NCBI GenBank assembly: GCA_012103325.1
Contig: WLWY01000001.1
Span: 1,279,653 to 1,343,652, forward strand
Source of the DNA: Alphaproteobacteria bacterium
GTDB lineage: Bacteria > Pseudomonadota > Alphaproteobacteria > UBA8366 > GCA-2717185
Length of the DNA: 64,000 bases
Reading direction: 5' to 3'
The notes under the pieces are model-generated. The model was not told the origin of the DNA, made no database searches, and saw only the letters and a list, made by a program, of their open reading frames with translations. The position numbers and the translations under genes were made by a program. Numbering within the stretch: the first letter of the stretch is position 1; each line of letters begins with the position of its first letter. Shown here one piece after another: positions 54,496 to 61,507 of this stretch.

Positions 54496-55893
54496 TCAGG
54501 GCCGCAACATCTTTCCCGGATTCATGATGTTGTCGGGATCGAGCGCATTCTTGATGCTGCGCATGACGCTGACCGCTTCGCCATGCTCGGCCGTGAGAAA
54601 ATCAAGCTTGCCCATGCCGATGCCGTGCTCGCCGGTACAGGTGCCGCCCATCGCGATTGCTCTGTGCGCAAGGCGGGCGGTTAGATCTTTCGCGCGCTTC
54701 ATATCCTCCGGGTCATCGGGATCGACGAGCAGCACCAGATGGAAGTTGCCATCGCCCACATGCCCGACGATCGGCGACAGCACGCCGGTCTCTTCGATGT
54801 CGCGCCGAGTCTCTGCGATACATTCCGCCAGATTCGATATCGGCACGCAGGCGTCCGTTGTGATACCGCGCTTGCCCGGCTTCAGCGCCAATGCGGCGAA
54901 ATAGGCATCGTGACGGGCCTGCCACAGGTGATTTCGGTCTTCCGTACGCGTCGCCCAGCGGAACTCGCCGCCCCCGAATTCATCGGAAATCGCACCGACC
55001 ATCTCCGCCTGTTCGGCAGCCGACGCCTCCGAACCATGAAACTCGAACAAAAGCGTCGGCTTGCTTTCATAGCCTTCGAGCTTTGAATAGGTGATGCAAG
55101 CGCCCATTTGCACTTCGTCGAGCAATTCGATGCGGGCGACCGGAATGCCGGACTGAATCGTCATGATCACCGTGTTCACCGCATCATCCACGGTCGGGTA
55201 CTGGCAAACGGCGGCTGACATGGCTTCGGGAATTCCGTACAGCCGGAGCCGCACCTCGGTAATAATGCCCAGCGTGCCTTCCGATCCCACGAACATGCGG
55301 GTCAGATCATATCCCGCCGCCGATTTCCGGGCGCGGCCGCCGGTATGGATCACCCGGCCATCAGCCAGTACTACGGTGAGGCCCAAAACGTTCTCACGCA
55401 TGGTGCCGTAGCGCACCGCATTAGTGCCGCTCGCCCGGGTCGCCGCCATACCACCAAGCGACGCATCGGCCCCAGGATCAATGGGGAAGAACAGGCCGGA
55501 ATCGCGGATATATTCGTTGATCTGTTTGCGTGTTACACCGGCCTGCACGCGGCAATCGAGATCCTCCGTATTGACCTCCAGCACCTGATCCATCTGCGAC
55601 ACGTCGATGCACACGCCGCCATGCAGCGCAACGACATGGCCTTCAAGAGACGTGCCGGTGCCAAAGGCGATGATCGGGGTTCCATGCCGCGCGCAAATCG
55701 CCACCAGCGCGCTGACCTCCTCTGTCGATTGCGCAAAGCAGACGGCATCAGGCGGCATGGCCGTGTGGTAGTCCTCCCCGCTGCCATGATGCTCACGCAC
55801 CGCTGCCGCGGTCGAGACGCGATCGCCAATGACGCCACGTAGCTCCTCGATGAGCGGCTCCGTGACCGGTGCGAAATCGGCTTCGGCGGACAT
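54496..55893 (-). CDS. FAD-linked oxidase (D-lactate/glycolate dehydrogenase type)
   Basis: This 465-residue flavoenzyme of the GlcD/DLD group has the PCMH FAD-binding half (AICARHGTPIIAFGTGTSLEGH, DPGADASLGGMAATRASGTN with VRYGTMRENVLGL) and the FAD-oxidase C-terminal half ending GTCTGEHGIGMGKLDFL and ALDPDNIMNPGKML. It oxidises a 2-hydroxy acid, passing electrons to cytochrome or quinone; DLD-like enzymes match this length, but the substrate is uncertain. GGGAG precedes the ATG. It is divergent from the TauE/SafE gene. Confidence 0.92.
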   Translation of the reverse strand: MSAEADFAPVTEPLIEELRGVIGDRVSTAAAVREHHGSGEDYHTAMPPDAVCFAQSTEEVSALVAICARHGTPIIAFGTGTSLEGHVVALHGGVCIDVSQMDQVLEVNTEDLDCRVQAGVTRKQINEYIRDSGLFFPIDPGADASLGGMAATRASGTNAVRYGTMRENVLGLTVVLADGRVIHTGGRARKSAAGYDLTRMFVGSEGTLGIITEVRLRLYGIPEAMSAAVCQYPTVDDAVNTVIMTIQSGIPVARIELLDEVQMGACITYSKLEGYESKPTLLFEFHGSEASAAEQAEMVGAISDEFGGGEFRWATRTEDRNHLWQARHDAYFAALALKPGKRGITTDACVPISNLAECIAETRRDIEETGVLSPIVGHVGDGNFHLVLLVDPDDPEDMKRAKDLTARLAHRAIAMGGTCTGEHGIGMGKLDFLTAEHGEAVSVMRSIKNALDPDNIMNPGKMLRP

Positions 55894-55987
55894 CGCGTTC
55901 TCCCTCAGAGGTTATCCGTGCTAAGCAAGGTAGCCCGCCCCCTATCGGCCTTCAACCTTTCCTGCAGCACCATGGAATCGCAATAAG

Positions 55988-56716
55988 ATGATCGAATTCG
56001 ACGCAAATCTACTTGCTGCGGCCGGATTCATGATACTCGGCGGATTACTGCGGGGATTCCTCGGATTTGGCGGCTCCATGGGCGCAGTTCCCGGGCTGAG
56101 CTTGATTTACGGCCCGCTGGGTGCGGTATCGATCGTGCTGCTGGCCGATATCGGCGCCGTCCTGCAGCTCCTGCGCACGGCAGTCCGGCAATCCGACAAG
56201 CGCGTGGTCGCGCCGCTCGCGCTGGCATCGGTCCTGACCACCCCGCTTGGGGCATGGCTGCTGATCAATATCGATCCCCACGATATGCAGCGCGCCATCG
56301 CAGTAACCGTACTTGGCTTCGCGGCGATTCTTGCCGTGGGGTGGCGCTATCAGCGGCCACCAACCCTGCCGGTCGTCGTCGGAGTCGGCGTTGTCGGCGG
56401 CGTATTAAGCGGCGGGGCGGGTATGGGCGCACCGCCAGCCGTCCTGTTCCTGCTTTCGGGACCGCATGACCACGCAGCGGTCCGGGCCAACATCATCGGC
56501 TATCTGGCCGTCGCCAACATGACCGCGCTGGCAACGATTTGGCTGAATGGCGCGCTGTCGACGGAAATTCTCTGGCGGGCAATTGTCCTTGCCCCGCCCT
56601 ATCTGGCCGCAATTTGGGCCGGCGGGCACTTGTTCCGATTTGCCTCGGAAGGCGTATTTCGTTACCTCGCGCTGGCGGCTGTTGCACTGGTTGGCATTGC
56701 TGCACTGCTTTTCTGA
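55988..56716 (+). CDS. TauE/SafE-family sulfite exporter-like permease
   Basis: This 242-residue inner-membrane protein has about seven to eight helices and the TauE/SafE pattern: GGLLRGFLGFGGSMGAVPGL in the first repeat and GGVLSGGAGMGAPPAVLFLL in the second. Members move sulfite, sulfoacetate or other organosulfonates and carboxylates across the membrane. The substrate here is unknown. No ribosome site is obvious before the ATG. Confidence 0.88.
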   Translation: MIEFDANLLAAAGFMILGGLLRGFLGFGGSMGAVPGLSLIYGPLGAVSIVLLADIGAVLQLLRTAVRQSDKRVVAPLALASVLTTPLGAWLLINIDPHDMQRAIAVTVLGFAAILAVGWRYQRPPTLPVVVGVGVVGGVLSGGAGMGAPPAVLFLLSGPHDHAAVRANIIGYLAVANMTALATIWLNGALSTEILWRAIVLAPPYLAAIWAGGHLFRFASEGVFRYLALAAVALVGIAALLF

Positions 56717-56735
56717 GGAAGGCCGAAGGCCCCGC

Positions 56736-57380
56736 CTAACGCAGACTATAGCGGATCTCCGAACCATCCCGGCCTTTGAAACGTACCTGCACCAGGATGC
56801 TTTGCTTGTCGTACCAAAGGTCGCGTTCGAAATCTCCAGTCATGACATAGCGCCGCGCCCGAATCTCCTGGCCGCGGACTTCGATAACTTCCTCGCCCGA
56901 ATCGCGGATCGCGACTTTCATAAGATCGCCGTCGGCGGGGTCCAAGATGCTGCCACGTTTGACCAATGCGATGTTCCATAGGCTGGCGGGGACCATTTCG
57001 GGATCGATCGGCGTCTCCTCGCCATTTATCGAAAGACTAAGTTCGCTTCCATCCGGCTTCACTTCAATATGGTAGTCGTCACCGTTGTCGTTGGTTTCGG
57101 CCACCATGCCAACCAGCCGGCCATCCCGCCATTCCTCGCGCGAGACATGCTGAAACAGATATAAGGGAATGAACGCAAGGCGGTAGTCGATCTGTGCTTC
57201 AATCCGTACGATCATGGGATCTCCGCTTCTCTCGAAACGGATGACGTGATGACCAATTTTCGAACCATTGCGTAAAACGGCAAAATCCAATACGCCGCCA
57301 TCCGGCACACCGGCACCCGATGCGGTGTACGGTGTCACCAGCATCGCTACGAATATCAGCTTGGTCAGAAACTTGAGCAC
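56736..57380 (-). CDS. DUF6134 family periplasmic protein
   Basis: This 214-residue protein starts with GTG behind AGAGAAG and has a signal peptide (LTKLIFVAMLVTPYTASGAG). The mature part matches DUF6134: VLRNGSKIGHHVIRFERSGD, LYLFQHVSREEWRDGRLVGM and SGEEVIEVRGQEIRARRYVM. The fold appears all-beta and resembles secreted lipid-binding proteins; the function is unknown. It is convergent with the TauE/SafE gene. Confidence 0.82.
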   Translation of the reverse strand: MLKFLTKLIFVAMLVTPYTASGAGVPDGGVLDFAVLRNGSKIGHHVIRFERSGDPMIVRIEAQIDYRLAFIPLYLFQHVSREEWRDGRLVGMVAETNDNGDDYHIEVKPDGSELSLSINGEETPIDPEMVPASLWNIALVKRGSILDPADGDLMKVAIRDSGEEVIEVRGQEIRARRYVMTGDFERDLWYDKQSILVQVRFKGRDGSEIRYSLR

Positions 57381-57483
57381 GGATCTTCTCTACGAATAGA
57401 CATCATCAACCTGCAATCAACTACACTGCAATGTGTTCGACACGACTACTGACGTGCAATTCCAGCAGGGTTAGAATGTTGGT

Positions 57484-58278
57484 ATGATGCGGTTCACGTG
57501 CAATCATATTTCGGTGTTCAGTTCAGCGTTGCGGCTTACAGCCGTCTTTGGGTTCTGCCTCGTTTGGCTATCGCCCGTCAGTTCGGCTCACGCCGAGGAA
57601 GTCGCCGTTGAACTGATCCTCGCGATCGACTGCTCGTCGAGCGTGGAACCGCACGAGTACAGCCTGCAAATGCGCGGCGTTGCCGCCGCGTTCCGGTCGC
57701 CTGGGGTCATTCAAGCGCTTTCCGCCGCGGCACCCAACGGAATTGCTGTAACGCTCGTACAATGGTCCGGTGCGAGCATGCACACACAGGCGATTCCCTG
57801 GACCCACATACACAACAAACAGAGTGCCGCCGAATTCGCCAGCGAAGTCGAACAGGCGCCGCGCTACATGCGATGGGGGGCAACGGCGATCGGCGAGGCG
57901 CTGAGCTTTTCGTTAGGGCTCTTTGAAGATAACAGCTTCGAGGGCGTGCGCCACGTCATCGATGTATCCGGAGACGGCAGCTCGAACCAAGGAGTATTTC
58001 CAACTGAGGTTCGGCCCATAATCGTCGCGGCCGGCGTAACGATAAACGGGCTGGCGATTTTGAACGACGAGCCCGATCTCGCTCAATATTACAAGAAGCA
58101 GGTGGCCGGCGGTAAACGGTCGTTTGTCGAGAGCGCGAAAAACTTCGCTGACTTCGCTGGCGCCATACGGCGCAAACTCATCCGCGAAATCGGCAGTCCG
58201 CCTTCTGTCCGTCTAGACACCCAAACGGCACAAAAAACCAATGCAGCTTCCGCCGAAAATCTCCCTATTCAAAGGTAG
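57484..58278 (+). CDS. DUF1194 von Willebrand factor A-type protein (secreted)
   Basis: This 264-residue protein has a signal peptide (LTAVFGFCLVWLSPVSSAHA) and the DUF1194 vWA-like domain. The metal-site motif is LILAIDCSSSVEPHEY and the family sequence continues with RHVIDVSGDGSSNQG. Such proteins are periplasmic and are thought to bind a partner through Mg2+ (MIDAS). The C-terminal 25 residues are Ser/Thr/Asn-rich. It overlaps the convergent lipoprotein gene by 14 bases. The function is unknown. Confidence 0.87.
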   Translation: MMRFTCNHISVFSSALRLTAVFGFCLVWLSPVSSAHAEEVAVELILAIDCSSSVEPHEYSLQMRGVAAAFRSPGVIQALSAAAPNGIAVTLVQWSGASMHTQAIPWTHIHNKQSAAEFASEVEQAPRYMRWGATAIGEALSFSLGLFEDNSFEGVRHVIDVSGDGSSNQGVFPTEVRPIIVAAGVTINGLAILNDEPDLAQYYKKQVAGGKRSFVESAKNFADFAGAIRRKLIREIGSPPSVRLDTQTAQKTNAASAENLPIQR

Positions 58279-58678
58279 TTTTTTCACCATCGGTCAGCAG
58301 GACTTTTTGCAGTTGGAAGGCATTTCCCGCATCGTCCTCAATCCAATAGTGTAGTGTAATCGTATCCTTCGCACTTATCGTCGCGACGTGATGCCCTTTT
58401 TGCACAAGCGTCTCGGACGCTTCCACACGGTATTTGACCAGTGCGTCGACGCATTCCGCACCGTTTTGTACACACACCTTACCGCGCACGATGTTAAGGC
58501 CGACTCCGCCTGATTCCGTAAAATGGCGGTCATGATTGTAGGTATGCCTGCCGTCACGGAATTCGTAGGTCAAGCCCACGAGATCGAGAGCCAGCTTCGC
58601 CCGGCCCGTCGCCTGCTCTTCATCGCACCCCGTCAGCAGCAGCACGCTTGCCAACAACGTTATGGCGACGCAACGCAT
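58265..58678 (-). CDS. Hypothetical lipoprotein
   Basis: This 137-residue protein has a lipoprotein signal (MRCVAITLLASVLLLTGC, lipobox LTGC). The mature part looks beta-rich with two Cys (GKVCVQNGAECVDALVKY), which could form a disulfide. I do not recognise a family. It is 15 bases downstream of tldD on the same strand, so they may be cotranscribed, and it overlaps the convergent vWA gene. Confidence 0.73.
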   Translation of the reverse strand: MRCVAITLLASVLLLTGCDEEQATGRAKLALDLVGLTYEFRDGRHTYNHDRHFTESGGVGLNIVRGKVCVQNGAECVDALVKYRVEASETLVQKGHHVATISAKDTITLHYWIEDDAGNAFQLQKVLLTDGEKTTFE

Positions 58679-58693
58679 TGCGAAATCCCGCGC

Positions 58694-60127
58694 CTAAGCC
58701 GCGGTGCCGCCGACGGTCAGGCCGTCGATACGCATTGTCGGCTGGCCGACGCCGACCGGAACGCTTTGTCCGTCCTTGCCGCACGTGCCGACGCCTGGGT
58801 CGAGTGCCATGTCATTGCCGATCATCGCAACCCGGGTCATTGAATCCGGCCCGTTACCGATCAGGGTTGCGCCCTTGACCGGCGCCCCGATTTTGCCGTT
58901 CTCGACCATGTAGGCTTCCGTACAGCTGAACACGAACTTGCCGCTGGTAATGTCGACTTGGCCGCCACCGAAATTAACGGCGTAGAGGCCGTTTTTCACC
59001 GACGCCAGAATCTCCGCCGGATCCTTGTCACCCGCCAGCATATAGGTGTTCGTCATCCGCGGCATCGGTGCGTGTCCGAAGGATTGCCGACGCCCGTTAC
59101 CGGTCGCGGCGACACCCATCAGCCGCGCATTCATGCGGTCCTGCATGTAACCAACCAATATGCCGTCTTCGATCAGCACGGTGCGCGATGACGCTGTGCC
59201 TTCGTCGTCGATGGTAATTGATCCGCGCCGATCCGAAATTGTCCCGTCATCGACGATGGTGACACCCGGTGACGCCACTCGCTCGCCCATCAACCCGGCG
59301 AAGGCGGACGTCTTCTTGCGATTGAAATCGCCTTCCAGGCCATGTCCAACCGCTTCATGCAGCAGCACGCCTGGCCAGCCCGGGCCAAGAACCACGGTTG
59401 TTTCACCTGCGGGGGCAGCAACCGACTCCAGATTGACCGCGGCCTGCCGCAGCGCTTCATCGGTCTGTGCCCGCCAGGCATCGGGCTGAATGAAGGCAGC
59501 GTATGTCTCCCGGCCGCCGACACCATGGCCGCCGCTTTCCATTCGGTCGCCTTCGCCGACGACCACGGAGACGTTGAGGCGAACCAGCGGCCGGATATCC
59601 GCGACGCGGAAGCCACCGGGACGGATAATCTGCACCGCCTGCCATTCGCCGGCGATCGATGCCGTGACCTGGCGCACCCGCGGATCGCGCGCGCGCGCAT
59701 AGGCGTCAATATCGGCAAGCAGTTTGACTTTTGCTTCGAAGCCCATTTGCCCCAGCGGGTTCTCGTCGGCATAGAGGCTTTGGTTTGTGCCCGACGGCCC
59801 TTCCGCCAACGTCCCGCTATGCCCAGTCTGCACGGCACGCACCGTATCGCCCGCCCGTTTTATCGCCGCTTCAGTCAACTCGGCGGAATGAGAATAGCCG
59901 GTCGCTTCGTCGGCAATCGCACGCAACCCGAACCCCTGCATCGTGTCGAAACTAGCGTTTCGCACTCGCCCATCGTCGTAGGTGACGCTTTCCGCCTGGC
60001 AATACTCCAAATATAGCTCGCCGTCATCCGCATCACGCAGCGCATCGTCTACGATGCCTTCGGTTCTTGTGCGATCGAGCCCAGCCCGATTGAAAAACAG
60101 CTCGTCGGTCGTGGAGAGATCGGACAC
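58694..60127 (-). CDS. tldD: Metalloprotease TldD
   Basis: This 477-residue protein is the TldD half of the TldD/TldE (PmbA) protease that processes small modified peptides. The zinc motif is VLLHEAVGHGLEGDFNRKKT (HExxxH), and QGFGLRAIADEATGYSHSAE lies near the N-terminus. The start is GTG behind AAGGAAGGGG. PmbA is not in the window. A small lipoprotein gene follows by 15 bases. Confidence 0.94.
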   Translation of the reverse strand: MSDLSTTDELFFNRAGLDRTRTEGIVDDALRDADDGELYLEYCQAESVTYDDGRVRNASFDTMQGFGLRAIADEATGYSHSAELTEAAIKRAGDTVRAVQTGHSGTLAEGPSGTNQSLYADENPLGQMGFEAKVKLLADIDAYARARDPRVRQVTASIAGEWQAVQIIRPGGFRVADIRPLVRLNVSVVVGEGDRMESGGHGVGGRETYAAFIQPDAWRAQTDEALRQAAVNLESVAAPAGETTVVLGPGWPGVLLHEAVGHGLEGDFNRKKTSAFAGLMGERVASPGVTIVDDGTISDRRGSITIDDEGTASSRTVLIEDGILVGYMQDRMNARLMGVAATGNGRRQSFGHAPMPRMTNTYMLAGDKDPAEILASVKNGLYAVNFGGGQVDITSGKFVFSCTEAYMVENGKIGAPVKGATLIGNGPDSMTRVAMIGNDMALDPGVGTCGKDGQSVPVGVGQPTMRIDGLTVGGTAA

Positions 60128-60435
60128 GGTTGCCCCTTCCTTGTTTCAGTATGGCGGCGCATGACCGGCACTTCGGCACGCAAAATACGACAGATACGGT
60201 TAAGAAGTACATCGCGTATCGCGAGCCGGCCAATCACCTTTCCAACACGGTCTGTTTAGATTGCTAGAACAACTGTGCATCGACCGCATAGCGTAATCAA
60301 ATTCAAGTTAATAAATGGAAATCATTTAATACAAATCAAGCAATGGTAATATAGAAACGTGTATTCGTCGATATTCTTGCTATTTTTCTGACAAGGTGAT
60401 AAGCAGGATTGTTAACTCGCAGAGGAAATTGGATT
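60128..60435 (+). other. Intergenic stretch of about 308 bases
   Basis: This gap between divergent tldD and the small 60.4 kb gene is clearly AT-rich in its right half. It should hold the promoters of both genes; TTGCTA and TAAGCA spaced by 17 bases near 60378-60406 are the best match and weak. I see no coding sequence or RNA fold. Confidence 0.5.
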
Positions 60436-60687
60436 ATGACTAAGGAATTAAATGACGCAGCGTCCGACGACGAAACCTTAATTCGCGTCCAACATGCCGT
60501 CGTAATCCAAAATGCCGCCGATATACGCGCGCTGAATGATTTACTCTCGGTTGGCTGGCGCGCTACTTTGTCCGCGCCAATGGAGGGCGGGGTTCTGGTC
60601 ATCCTGGAACGCGCCGGATCGCAAAAAGATGTAGAAGAAATGCGCGAAGCATTGGGATACAACGTCTTAGCAGATCCGGGCGCTTAA
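60436..60687 (+). CDS. Small hypothetical protein
   Basis: This 83-residue cytoplasmic protein starts MTKELNDAASDDETLIRVQH; I prefer this ATG, behind GAGGAAATTGG, over the upstream TTG of the ORF track. It is predicted alpha/beta, with a basic middle (LLSVGWRATLSAPMEGGVLV) and an acidic C-terminus. I do not recognise the family. Codon use is like the neighbours, so it is likely real. Confidence 0.65.
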   Translation: MTKELNDAASDDETLIRVQHAVVIQNAADIRALNDLLSVGWRATLSAPMEGGVLVILERAGSQKDVEEMREALGYNVLADPGA

Positions 60688-60819
60688 GATACCCTGAAGG
60701 AAACAGGTCGATATCTACACCCGCCTTAGCGCAAATTAACGGCTGATTAAGACTTCGGTGCAAGAATTCCCGGTAAGGTGAATCGGCACGCACGTTCTTT
60801 CTATCGGAAAACGGGGACC

Positions 60820-61290
60820 ATGAAGCGAATAGCAATCCTGATGCTGGCGCTATCACTCGCCGCGTGCAAAACCACTGACGACCCGGACAATCAACGCGCC
60901 GTCGCCGCGGTAGCGGGCACCATCTTCGGTGCCTTCGTCGGATATAACCTGTTAGGCGGCGGTTCAGGCCAGGCGGTCATGGCGGTTCTGGGTGCTGCAG
61001 CGGGCGGTGCCGGTGGATTCTACGCAGCCGACTACGTGATCAAGCGCGACAAGAAAATGCGGGAACGCGCGGCATATGAAGGCCTGACTGACACGCCAGT
61101 CGGCAAAACCGTCTACTGGGAGAACCAAGAGACTGGCTCGGCGGGAAGTTTTACCGTCCTGCGTACGTTCACAACGACAGACGGTCGCATGTGCCGTGAA
61201 TTCAGTACGAACATCATGGGCGCGCTCGATACGGTCGAAAACAAGAGCACGGCGTGCCGCCTTCATAACGGCGCCTGGGAAATGAGCTGA
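60820..61290 (+). CDS. RT0821/Lpp0805-type surface lipoprotein
   Basis: This 156-residue lipoprotein (lipobox LAAC in MKRIAILMLALSLAACK) has the glycine-zipper segment AVAGTIFGAFVGYNLLGGG and GAAAGGAGGFYAADYVIKRD typical of 17-kDa surface antigens. The C-terminal part (GKTVYWENQETGSAGSFTVL, RMCREFSTNI, GAWEMS) matches RT0821/Lpp0805. I take the ATG at 60820 behind CGGGGACC. It is an outer-membrane-associated protein of unknown role. Confidence 0.85.
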   Translation: MKRIAILMLALSLAACKTTDDPDNQRAVAAVAGTIFGAFVGYNLLGGGSGQAVMAVLGAAAGGAGGFYAADYVIKRDKKMRERAAYEGLTDTPVGKTVYWENQETGSAGSFTVLRTFTTTDGRMCREFSTNIMGALDTVENKSTACRLHNGAWEMS

Positions 61291-61388
61291 CACCTGCCGC
61301 GCCAGTTCGAATATTTAGCTGTAATCCAAGTAACCTACCGTTGGGATACTCGAAGACCTAAACCTCTGAACCAAGATTGCGTTCGCTG

Positions 61389-61417
61389 TTAACCATGAAC
61401 CTGTTTTTAACCATGAA
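61389..61417. repeat. Short direct repeat upstream of the TPR gene
   Basis: TTAACCATGAA occurs twice, starts 18 bases apart (61389 and 61407), about 90 bases before the TPR gene. Spacing near two helical turns would suit a regulator site, but this is the only evidence. Confidence 0.3.
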
Positions 61418-61507
61418 TACGTGTAAACTAATGAATCATGTTCTTCGTATGTTCAATTTGACCCTGACATCTGTACTAGAAAAACCGATATGCGGAAGCG
61501 CTCGCCC

